From RGIG8700 sp964568815 (GTDB lineage Bacteria; Bacillota; Clostridia; RGIG6154), in contig CAZMRY010000046.1 in NCBI GenBank assembly GCA_964568815.1, positions 1 through 11,211 of the forward strand: 11,211 nucleotides of DNA. Reading direction: 5' to 3'. The position numbers and the translations under genes were made by a program. Below, piece by piece: positions 4,507 through 11,211 of the stretch. The notes under the pieces were generated by a model. That model worked only from the letters and a program-made list of their open reading frames with translations. It was not told where the DNA came from and made no database searches. Position 1 is the stretch's first letter. The number at the start of each line of letters is the position of its first letter.

Positions 4507-7500
4507 TCATAAATTTATCGTTTCAAGCATAGATTTTATGTTGGGCAGAATTTCATTTTTCATCATTTTTGACGGTTTGTAAACAAGAGTTATTCCGCTT
4601 TTTGAATTTGAGAAATAGAACTCTACTCTGTTCTTTGCCACAAAGTCTACAAACTTCTGCATAGGTGAATTTTCGGTCAGCTTAAAGAGAATAGTTTCTC
4701 CCTTTTGCACCACATCTGAAACAGAAAGCTTTTTAGCCAAATCTTTAACAAGCATACTTTCGATTAAGTTTTCAACTGATGTGGGGAGCTTACCGAAGCG
4801 GTCCTCTATTTCTGTTTTTATATCCTCCGCCTCTTCATTATTTGAAACACAGGCAATGGCTTTGTAAACATCTATTCTTGTTTTCTGGTCTGTTATATAG
4901 CTCTCCGGAATGAAACAGCTTATGCTTAAATCTATTGAAATAGGTGTTTCGATTTCAGGGTTGCTGTTGTTCTTTAATTTATCAACTGCCTCTTTTAAAA
5001 GGTCACAGTATAGCTCATAGCCAACCTGATTTATGTGGCCGTGCTGTTTTGTGCCTAAAACACTTCCTGCACCCCTTATTTCAAGGTCACGCATAGCGAT
5101 TTTAATACCTGAACCAAACTCTGTGAATTCTTTGATTGCTTTAAGTCTTTTTTCTGCAACCTCGTCTATGATTTTATCACGCCGAACTGTTAAATAAGCG
5201 TAGGCAAGTCTTGATGAACGGCCTACTCTTCCACGAAGCTGATAAAGCTGTGAAAGACCGAATTTATCTGCATCTTCAATTACTATTGTGTTGATGTTGG
5301 GCATATCAAGACCTGTTTCGATAATGGTGGTGCAAAGAAGAATGTCATACTCTCTGTTTAAAACACCAAGCATAATTGTTTCAAGCTCTGTTTCGCTCAT
5401 TTTACCGTGAGCAACTGCAATTCTTGCCTCAGGCACAAGCTTTTTGATTTTACCATATACAGAATCAAGGGTTTCAACTCTGTTATGGAGATAATAAACC
5501 TGACCGCCTCTTGACATTTCCTTTATTATGGCAGTTTTTATTGCCTCGCTGTTGTATTCCATAACATAGGTCTGAACAGGATGTCTGTCTTCAGGAGGGT
5601 CGTTTAAAACACTCATATCACGAAGTCCGTTCATAGCCATATTAAGAGTTCTTGGAATTGGTGTTGCAGAAAGGGTTAAAACATCTACATTTGTTTTAAG
5701 CTCCTTTATTTTTTCCTTGTGCTTAACACCAAAGCGTTGTTCTTCGTCTATAATTAAAAGTCCTAAATCTTTAAATTTAATGTCGTTTTGAATAATTCTG
5801 TGTGTGCCGATAACAATGTCTATGCTTCCCTTTTTAAGCTCCTCAACAATTGCTGTCTGTTGTTTTTTATTACGAAATCTGCTGAGCATCTCAACCTTAA
5901 CAGGAAAATCCTTCATTCTGTTTACAAAAGACTCGTACTGCTGTTGTGCAAGAAGGGTTGTGGGAACTAAATATGCAACCTGCTTTGAGTCCATAACCGC
6001 CTTGAATGCCGCTCTTATTGCAACCTCGGTTTTTCCGTAGCCAACATCACCGCAGATGAGTCTGTCCATAGGACGCTCTGATTCCATATCATATTTAACG
6101 CTTTTAATTGCTTTAAGCTGGTCGTCTGTTTCAACATAGGCAAAGGTTTTTTCAAACTCTGCCTGCATATCTGTATCAACACCAAAAGAAAAGCCTTTTT
6201 CCTGCTGTCTTTTTGCGTATAAATCTATAAGCTCCTGAGCAAGAATTTCAAGAGATTTTCTAACCTTTGTTTTTGCGGTTGCCCACTCTGTGCCACCAAG
6301 CTTATTTACCTTTATACCATCTTCCGCTCCGATGTATTTGCTTATTAAATCAAGCTGATTAACAGGCACATATAAAACATCATTGCCCTTATATTTTATT
6401 TTTAAATAGTCTTTGGTTACATTATCTATAACAAGCTGATGTATACCCTTATAAACACCGATACCATGATATCTGTGAACAACGAAGTCGCCCTCGTTAA
6501 TATCCGAAATGCTTCTTATGTTACCCTTTGGTTTTATTGGCTTTTTCTTTGGAGCAACAGATGATGCAATGGCTCTGTCTGAGATTACCGCTGTTTTTGT
6601 TTCAGGATATTCAAAGCCGTTCCTTAAGGTTTTTTCAACCAAAGTTACCTGACCCTCAGAAGGTGCTTTTTTCAGTTCCTTTTCAAAGGTTGCTATAATT
6701 GAATTTGAGATAAACTGAGATATAAGCTGTTTTGCTCTTACCTCATTTCCGCAGGGGAACAAAACACTGTATCCTTTTCTTAAATAAAATTCAAGGTCAT
6801 CACACAAAAGTGCAAAATCTCCGTTATAAACAGGCATAGACTTGGCAGGAACAGAAACCTGCACCTTTGGATAAAGTCCCTTTGCACTTATTGTAAGATT
6901 TGAAAAACCTACTGTAAAAATATCCCTTTCGGTTATTTTGCTGTAGCTTTCCATATAATATGAAACTTCCTTTTGCTTTTTGGAAAGCTTATATTCCTTT
7001 TCAAGAGCAGAGGTTATGCTGCCCGCTAAATCCTTTGACGCATTTTCGTAGGACTGAACACATTGATGCGGTTCATCAATAACTACTATATAATCCTTTA
7101 AGTAGTCAAAGATAAGGCTTTCCCTTACTGCAAAATCTTCAGATGCAGGAGTAACCGTTATCTCTTTTACTTTTTCTATCGAACGCTGAGTTGAGGGGTC
7201 AATTTTTCTTACAGACTCAATTTCTTCATCGAAAAATTCTATTCTGTATGCACTGTCCCCTGTAAAAGGATAAACATCAAGAATACCGCCTCTTACTGCA
7301 AACTGTCCCTTTCCCTCAACCTCGTGTTCTCTTCTGTAGCCAAGCTTTGCAAGGCGTTCTGTTACGCTTGATATTTCGTAAACAAGCCCCTCTTTAAACA
7401 AAAAGGTGTTGTTTACAAAGCTGTCCCTTGATACGATTTTCTGAGCTACCGCCTCTATGGTTGTTATGATAAATTTCTTTTCTTTTGAATATACAAGGCT

Positions 7501-7824
7501 GTTTAATGTGTTTATTCTGCTTTTTGTATTGTTATTGCTTTCAGCCTCAATGCTGTAAAATCTGTATTCCCTTTCAGGATAGCTTAAAATACTTTCTTCA
7601 TCAGTAAAAAAGGTCATATCCTCTGCTACAAGGCCTGCAGAGATTGGGTCTGCACAAATATAAAGCAGTCCTTTGTCAAGCTTTGAGCACAGAGAAAAAG
7701 CCAAATGCACCTTTTGTGATTCGGCTGTTGATGTCACCCTTACAGGTGATATATTTTTCTCATAGTAATTTAAAAGCTCTTTAAAACCGCTCTGGCTTTC
7801 TGCTATTTCAATATATCCCTTCAT
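4507..7824 (-). CDS. mfd: Mfd, transcription-repair coupling factor
   Basis: A full-length 1105-residue protein. Mfd is a DNA translocase that pushes stalled RNA polymerase off damaged DNA and recruits UvrA for nucleotide excision repair. A UvrB-like N-terminal region (~1-330, including GQFAVRGGILDVYP at ~173-186) is followed by the CarD-like RNA-polymerase-interaction domain (~441-500, EGDFVVHRYHGIGVYKGI). The SF2 motor has Walker A GDVGYGKTE (~592-600), DEEQ box IIDEEQRFG (~691-699), SATPIPRT (~719-726) and motif VI LRGRVGRSSR (~863-872). The translocation (TRG) motif is DLEIRGAGSVLGTKQHGH (~913-930), followed by the C-terminal TRCF domain. The ATG overlaps the pth stop as ATGA, with CGGAG just upstream inside pth, indicating translational coupling. 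No key motif is missing. Confidence 0.97.
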   Translation of the reverse strand: MKGYIEIAESQSGFKELLNYYEKNISPVRVTSTAESQKVHLAFSLCSKLDKGLLYICADPISAGLVAEDMTFFTDEESILSYPEREYRFYSIEAESNNNTKSRINTLNSLVYSKEKKFIITTIEAVAQKIVSRDSFVNNTFLFKEGLVYEISSVTERLAKLGYRREHEVEGKGQFAVRGGILDVYPFTGDSAYRIEFFDEEIESVRKIDPSTQRSIEKVKEITVTPASEDFAVRESLIFDYLKDYIVVIDEPHQCVQSYENASKDLAGSITSALEKEYKLSKKQKEVSYYMESYSKITERDIFTVGFSNLTISAKGLYPKVQVSVPAKSMPVYNGDFALLCDDLEFYLRKGYSVLFPCGNEVRAKQLISQFISNSIIATFEKELKKAPSEGQVTLVEKTLRNGFEYPETKTAVISDRAIASSVAPKKKPIKPKGNIRSISDINEGDFVVHRYHGIGVYKGIHQLVIDNVTKDYLKIKYKGNDVLYVPVNQLDLISKYIGAEDGIKVNKLGGTEWATAKTKVRKSLEILAQELIDLYAKRQQEKGFSFGVDTDMQAEFEKTFAYVETDDQLKAIKSVKYDMESERPMDRLICGDVGYGKTEVAIRAAFKAVMDSKQVAYLVPTTLLAQQQYESFVNRMKDFPVKVEMLSRFRNKKQQTAIVEELKKGSIDIVIGTHRIIQNDIKFKDLGLLIIDEEQRFGVKHKEKIKELKTNVDVLTLSATPIPRTLNMAMNGLRDMSVLNDPPEDRHPVQTYVMEYNSEAIKTAIIKEMSRGGQVYYLHNRVETLDSVYGKIKKLVPEARIAVAHGKMSETELETIMLGVLNREYDILLCTTIIETGLDMPNINTIVIEDADKFGLSQLYQLRGRVGRSSRLAYAYLTVRRDKIIDEVAEKRLKAIKEFTEFGSGIKIAMRDLEIRGAGSVLGTKQHGHINQVGYELYCDLLKEAVDKLKNNSNPEIETPISIDLSISCFIPESYITDQKTRIDVYKAIACVSNNEEAEDIKTEIEDRFGKLPTSVENLIESMLVKDLAKKLSVSDVVQKGETILFKLTENSPMQKFVDFVAKNRVEFYFSNSKSGITLVYKPSKMMKNEILPNIKSMLETINL

Positions 7825-8384
7825 ACTTCTCCGTTATACTTATTCATTGCACTTTGTGCACCCGATTTAATCATTTCGATAACAGCGTCGTTTACTCTGC
7901 CCATAACCTTAAAGAGAACCTCTGCCTCTGCCTTTGATATTTTGCCAAGAACATAGTCACAAAGGTCGCCCTCTTTGTTTGCTCCTACACCGATTTTAAT
8001 TCTTCCGAAAACATCAGAGTTTAAATTCAGTATTATTGATTTAATACCGTTATGTCCCCCTGCACTGCCCTTTTCTCTTATTCTTATTGTGCCCACAGGA
8101 AGACTTATATCATCATATAATATTATTATTTTATCATTCTCGATTTTATACCAGTCTGCTATTTCCCTGATTGAATCACCGCTTAGGTTCATAAAGGTCT
8201 GAGGCTTTGCAAGAACAACCTTTTCACCGCCTAAAATCCCCTCGCCGATAATAGCCTTATGCTTTACTTTTTTAACATCTATATTGTTTTTCTGAGAAAT
8301 GTAGTCTATGGCTGAAAACCCCATATTATGTCTTGTTGCCGCATATTTTTCTCCTGGATTTCCAAGCCCTGCTATTAAGTACAT
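7821..8384 (-). CDS. pth: Peptidyl-tRNA hydrolase
   Basis: A 187-residue protein of normal family length. It cleaves the ester bond of peptidyl-tRNAs that drop off the ribosome, recycling tRNA in the cytoplasm. It opens MYLIAGLGNPGEKYAATRHNMG, giving Asn9 and the catalytic His19. Further family residues are the KPQTFMNLSG stretch (Asn66), YDDISLPVG (Asp92) and GSAGGHNGIKS (Asn112), equivalent to E. coli Asn10, His20, Asn68, Asp93 and Asn114. The start at 8384 is set by AAAGGAG (8397-8391), which lies in the end of murG with 6 nt of spacing. The gene begins 3 nt after the murG stop and overlaps mfd by 4 nt. The pth-mfd pairing is common in Firmicutes. Confidence 0.97.
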   Translation of the reverse strand: MYLIAGLGNPGEKYAATRHNMGFSAIDYISQKNNIDVKKVKHKAIIGEGILGGEKVVLAKPQTFMNLSGDSIREIADWYKIENDKIIILYDDISLPVGTIRIREKGSAGGHNGIKSIILNLNSDVFGRIKIGVGANKEGDLCDYVLGKISKAEAEVLFKVMGRVNDAVIEMIKSGAQSAMNKYNGEV

Positions 8385-8387
8385 GCT

Positions 8388-9452
8388 TTACTCCTTTGTC
8401 ACTTGTTTTATTAAATCAATTATTTTTTCTATACCGTTGCCGATTTCTGCATTTTTCTGGCTTGTAACATACTTGTCTTTATTTAAAAATACTTCTTTTA
8501 TTCTTTCAACAAAGCTTTCACCTGTGAGATTTTCTTCTTCCTCATATTCCATAAAGCCCTGAGCCTTAAAGGATTTTGAGTTTTCTATCTGGTCGCCTCT
8601 GCTTGCTTTTCTTGAAAGAGGTATTAAAAGTGCAGGCTTTTTAAGTGCTAAGATTTCAAAAATGGCAGTTGCCCCTGCACGGGAAACAAGCATATCAGCC
8701 GCCGCTAAAACATCCTTAAGCTCATGGTTTAAATATTCAAACTGACAGTAACCTTTTACATTAAGCAAGGTTTCATCAATATGACCTTTTCCGCAAAGGT
8801 GACATACATCAAATACTTCCATTAAATCAGAAAGATTAGCTCTTACGCTTTTATTTAAAAATTCTGAGCCAAGACTTCCGCCCATCACTACAAGCATATG
8901 CTTTTTGTCTTCAAAACCGCAAAGTTCTTCTCCCTTGCTTCTGTCACCTGTTAAGATTTCTTCTCTTACAGGCAGACCTGTATATACACTTTTATCTGTC
9001 GGCAGATGATTTCTTGTTTCAGGAAAGGCGTAAGCTATTTTCGTTGCTGATGAAAATGAAAGCTTATTTGCAAGACCCGGTGTTATGTCCGACTCGTGAA
9101 TAATCACAGGAATTTTAAGGCTCTTTGCCGCCCACACAACAGGACAGGACACAAAACCACCCTTACTGAACACAACATCAGGCTTGATTTCTTTTAAGAT
9201 TTTTTTAGCCTGAGCTGTACCCTTGAATATTCTCGCAATGTCTTTTACATTCTCCATATCAAGGTATCTTCTCAGCTTTCCTGCCTCGATTTCATAAAAT
9301 GGAATGTTTTCCTGTTTTATAAGGGAATTTTCTATTCCGTTTTTTGTACCTATATAAAATATTTCAAAGCCTTCTTTTTTTAGTGGCTCAAAAAGTGCTA
9401 TGTTTGGAGTAACATGCCCTGATGTTCCTCCGCCGGTTAAAACTATTTTCAT
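8388..9452 (-). CDS. murG: MurG, lipid II-forming N-acetylglucosaminyltransferase
   Basis: A 354-residue GT28/GT-B enzyme of normal length. It transfers GlcNAc from UDP-GlcNAc to lipid I on the inner face of the cytoplasmic membrane, making lipid II. The N-terminal glycine loop GGGTSGHVTPN (7-17) has the conserved His13. SKGGFVS (~96-102) and IIHESD (~117-122, the family HEQN region) follow. The C-terminal donor domain has GGSLGS (191-196), SRAGATAIFE (257-266) with the Glu that contacts the uridine ribose, and RGDQIENS (285-292). A GAAAGGAA site lies upstream of the ATG with rather long spacing (~11 nt). No convincing dedicated promoter is visible in the 117-nt gap upstream, so read-through from the comM-like gene is possible. 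Its product is the substrate that MurT, encoded in the same window, would help amidate. Confidence 0.97.
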   Translation of the reverse strand: MKIVLTGGGTSGHVTPNIALFEPLKKEGFEIFYIGTKNGIENSLIKQENIPFYEIEAGKLRRYLDMENVKDIARIFKGTAQAKKILKEIKPDVVFSKGGFVSCPVVWAAKSLKIPVIIHESDITPGLANKLSFSSATKIAYAFPETRNHLPTDKSVYTGLPVREEILTGDRSKGEELCGFEDKKHMLVVMGGSLGSEFLNKSVRANLSDLMEVFDVCHLCGKGHIDETLLNVKGYCQFEYLNHELKDVLAAADMLVSRAGATAIFEILALKKPALLIPLSRKASRGDQIENSKSFKAQGFMEYEEEENLTGESFVERIKEVFLNKDKYVTSQKNAEIGNGIEKIIDLIKQVTKE

Positions 9453-9493
9453 AATAATCTATTCCTTTCAAAAGACAAGACTGAGCTAAAATT

Positions 9494-9542
9494 GCACAGA
9501 TTGTGCTGATTTGCGACTGTCGTGTACTTTGTGTACACAAAG
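9494..9542. promoter_or_regulatory. Palindromes between the ComM-like gene and murG
   Basis: A perfect 16-bp palindrome CTTTGTGTACACAAAG (9527-9542) and a shorter GCACAGATTGTGC (9494-9506) lie in the 117-nt gap. Neither has a terminator-like T-run on the minus strand. The first could be a repressor operator, because a weak promoter-like pair (TTGCAC, 17 nt, TACACA) overlaps it on the minus strand. This is speculative. Confidence 0.35.
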
Positions 9543-9569
9543 GAGTAAAACAGTGCAAGATGTGTGATT

Positions 9570-11090
9570 TTAGTTTCTGTCTAAGCTTCTGTAGGAGATA
9601 GCCTCCGACAGATGTGCTGATGTAATATTTTCACTGCCTGCAAGGTCTGCAATTGTTCTTGCAAGCTTTAAAATCTTATCGTATGCTCTTGCAGAAAGAG
9701 AAAATTTATCAAATGCAATCTTTAAAAGCTGAGTTTCCGCATCTCCAAGACCGCAATATTTTCTTATATGAACAGAGCTCATTTGTGCATTTGCATAAAT
9801 ACCGTCTTCCTTAAATCTTTCAAGCTGAATTTTTCTTGCCTTGTTTACTCTTTCGCGGATAGCCTCACTTTTTTCTCCTGTTTCCATACTTTTAAGCTCT
9901 TCAAATTTAACAGGATTCATTTTTATATGCATATCTATTCTGTCCATAATAGGTCCGCTTATTTTGGACATATATTTTTCAATCTGGGTTGGTGTGCATT
10001 TACACTCATGCTCAGGGTCGCCGAAATATCCGCATTTGCAAGGATTCATCGCCGCAACGAGCATTATATTTGATGGATATGTAACTGTTGAATGAACTCT
10101 TGATACTGTAATTTTCCCATCCTCTAAAGGCTGTCTTAAAATTTCAATGGCATCCTTTCTGAATTCAGGAAATTCGTCTAAAAACAGTACGCCGTTATGA
10201 GCAAGGCTCACCTCGCCCGGCTTTGGAACTGCTCCGCCCCCTGAAAGACCTGCTGCTGATACTGTGTGATGTGGACTTCTGAATGGTCTTCTTGTTATAA
10301 GTGATGTGTTTTTATCTGTTACACCTGCAATAGAATGTATTTTTGTAACCTCCAAGGCTTCATTCAAGGTCATTTCAGGAAGGATTGAGCCAACTCTCTT
10401 TGCAAGCATTGTCTTACCTGTTCCGGGACTTCCTATCATACAGCAGTTATGTCCCCCTGCAGCCGCAATTTCAAGGGCTCTTTTTGCCGTATTCTGTCCT
10501 TTAACATCCGAAAAATCGTCTATACCGTCAAAGATAAAGCTTTCGGTCAGGTCTGTGTATTGGGCAGGAGCCATTCCCTGTCCCTCTGAAAGGAACTTTA
10601 TAACCTGATTAAGATCCTTACAGGCATAAACCTCAACCCCCTCAACAACCGCCGCCTCTTTAGCATTATCTTCAGGGACAAAAATTCTTTTTATGTTATT
10701 TTCTTTTGCACAAATACTGCAGGGCAGTATTCCTGAAACTCGTCTTATATCTCCGTTTAAAGAAAGCTCACCTATAAACATACTGTCTTTAAGTGCATCC
10801 GCCTTAAAAATTCCAAGGCAAGTACCTATGCCAAGTGCAATGGGAAGGTCATAAAACACGCCCTCTTTTTTCATATCTGCAGGAGCGAGATTTACGGTAT
10901 ATTTCATCGACGGCATTTTAATTCCGCTGTTTTTAAGGGCAGAGCGTACTCTTTCCTTACTTTCTTTAACTGCGGTATCAGCAAGTCCTACTATGTCAAA
11001 AGACGGCATTCCCTTGATTGTGTCTACTTCAACTTCAACAATGCGGCCGTCAACACCTGCAATTGCACAGGATTTCAATGAAGTTACCAT
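9570..11090 (-). CDS. ComM/YifB-family Mg-chelatase-like AAA+ protein
   Basis: A 506-residue protein of typical family length. An N-terminal Lon-protease-like S5 fold (~1-170; FDIVGLADTAVKESKERVRSA, NLAPADMKKEG, YDLPIALG) precedes the AAA+ Mg-chelatase domain. This has Walker A GSPGTGKTM (~220-228), Walker B VLFLDEFPEF (~301-310) and RPFRSPHHT (~268-276). A cysteine cluster in MNPCKCGYFGD...ECKC (~348-365) and DRIDMHI (~383-389) follow, then a C-terminal helical domain (LSARAYDKILKLARTIADL). Haemophilus ComM is a helicase that promotes branch migration during integration of transformed DNA; the role in non-competent Firmicutes is less clear. The start at 11090 has a strong AGGGGGG site 6 nt upstream. 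Confidence 0.93.
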   Translation of the reverse strand: MVTSLKSCAIAGVDGRIVEVEVDTIKGMPSFDIVGLADTAVKESKERVRSALKNSGIKMPSMKYTVNLAPADMKKEGVFYDLPIALGIGTCLGIFKADALKDSMFIGELSLNGDIRRVSGILPCSICAKENNIKRIFVPEDNAKEAAVVEGVEVYACKDLNQVIKFLSEGQGMAPAQYTDLTESFIFDGIDDFSDVKGQNTAKRALEIAAAGGHNCCMIGSPGTGKTMLAKRVGSILPEMTLNEALEVTKIHSIAGVTDKNTSLITRRPFRSPHHTVSAAGLSGGGAVPKPGEVSLAHNGVLFLDEFPEFRKDAIEILRQPLEDGKITVSRVHSTVTYPSNIMLVAAMNPCKCGYFGDPEHECKCTPTQIEKYMSKISGPIMDRIDMHIKMNPVKFEELKSMETGEKSEAIRERVNKARKIQLERFKEDGIYANAQMSSVHIRKYCGLGDAETQLLKIAFDKFSLSARAYDKILKLARTIADLAGSENITSAHLSEAISYRSLDRN

Positions 11091-11114
11091 ATTTTTCCCC
11101 CCTATTTAAATTAT

Positions 11115-11133
11115 GGGCGGATAAAATCCGCCC
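11115..11133. repeat. Third copy of the GGGCGGAT palindrome family
   Basis: GGGCGGATAAAATCCGCCC forms an 8-bp stem around a 3-nt centre. It differs from the copies at 4236 and 4277 only in the centre. It lies just upstream of the ComM-like gene. Confidence 0.7.
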
Positions 11134-11163
11134 TCAAGTTAATGACAAATCCCTCATTTTGAC

Positions 11164-11204
11164 GATTGCTTTGCAATCTACACCTCACCACCGCCTGTCG
11201 GCGG
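11164..11204. repeat. Two small palindromes at the right edge
   Basis: GATTGCTTTGCAATC (11164-11178) and CCGCCTGTCGGCGG (11191-11204) are perfect short hairpins. They resemble the other small hairpins of this window in style. No gene is visible from 11091 to the end. Confidence 0.5.
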
Positions 11205-11211
11205 AGCCTCC

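Noticed and set aside
4112..4532. Overlapping ORFs on both strands (132 and 71 codons) between the small-RNA locus and mfd
   Set aside because: They are translations of palindromes and tandem repeats, with no recognisable protein features and no credible ribosome site.

Overview
The window is AT-rich bacterial DNA with strong Shine-Dalgarno sites, sigma70/sigmaA-type promoters and a Firmicutes-type gene set (MurT, murG-pth-mfd). This suggests a member of the Clostridia, probably an anaerobic gut-type lineage. That placement is inferred from gene content and style; no rRNA or marker tree is available here.

Layout, left to right. (1) 1-1087, minus: the N-terminal 362 residues of a B12-binding-domain radical SAM protein (DUF4080 type), cut by the window edge. 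(2) 1088-1178: a compact divergent promoter region. (3) 1179-2006, plus: a shortened, apparently non-catalytic class II aminoacyl-tRNA synthetase-like protein, resembling HisRS/HisZ. (4) 2007-2314: a repeat-rich spacer with two copies of a ~52-bp hairpin repeat flanking a palindrome. (5) 2315-3628, plus: MurT, the ligase half of the lipid II amidation enzyme, with no GatD partner beside it. (6) 3629-4506: 878 bases without a conventional gene. It holds a compact locus that looks like a type I toxin-antitoxin module: a 21-residue hydrophobic peptide on the minus strand and a convergent ~85-nt RNA on the plus strand, each with a perfect TTGACA-N17-TATAAT promoter, overlapping at a shared terminator hairpin. 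The locus is bracketed by inverted copies of a 7-bp-period repeat family. Further palindromes and the likely mfd terminator follow.

(7) 4507-9452, minus: murG, pth and mfd, tightly packed. pth is 3 nt after murG, and mfd overlaps pth by 4 nt (ATGA). Together they cover lipid II synthesis, peptidyl-tRNA recycling and transcription-coupled repair. (8) 9570-11090, minus: a ComM/YifB-type AAA+ Mg-chelatase-like protein, 117 nt upstream of murG and possibly in the same transcript. (9) 11091-11211: a spacer with small palindromes, one of the same family as those at 4236 and 4277.

The housekeeping genes are ordinary. The most interesting material is the unannotated toxin-antitoxin-like locus at about 3700-3996, followed by the degenerate synthetase paralogue and the MurT without an adjacent GatD.
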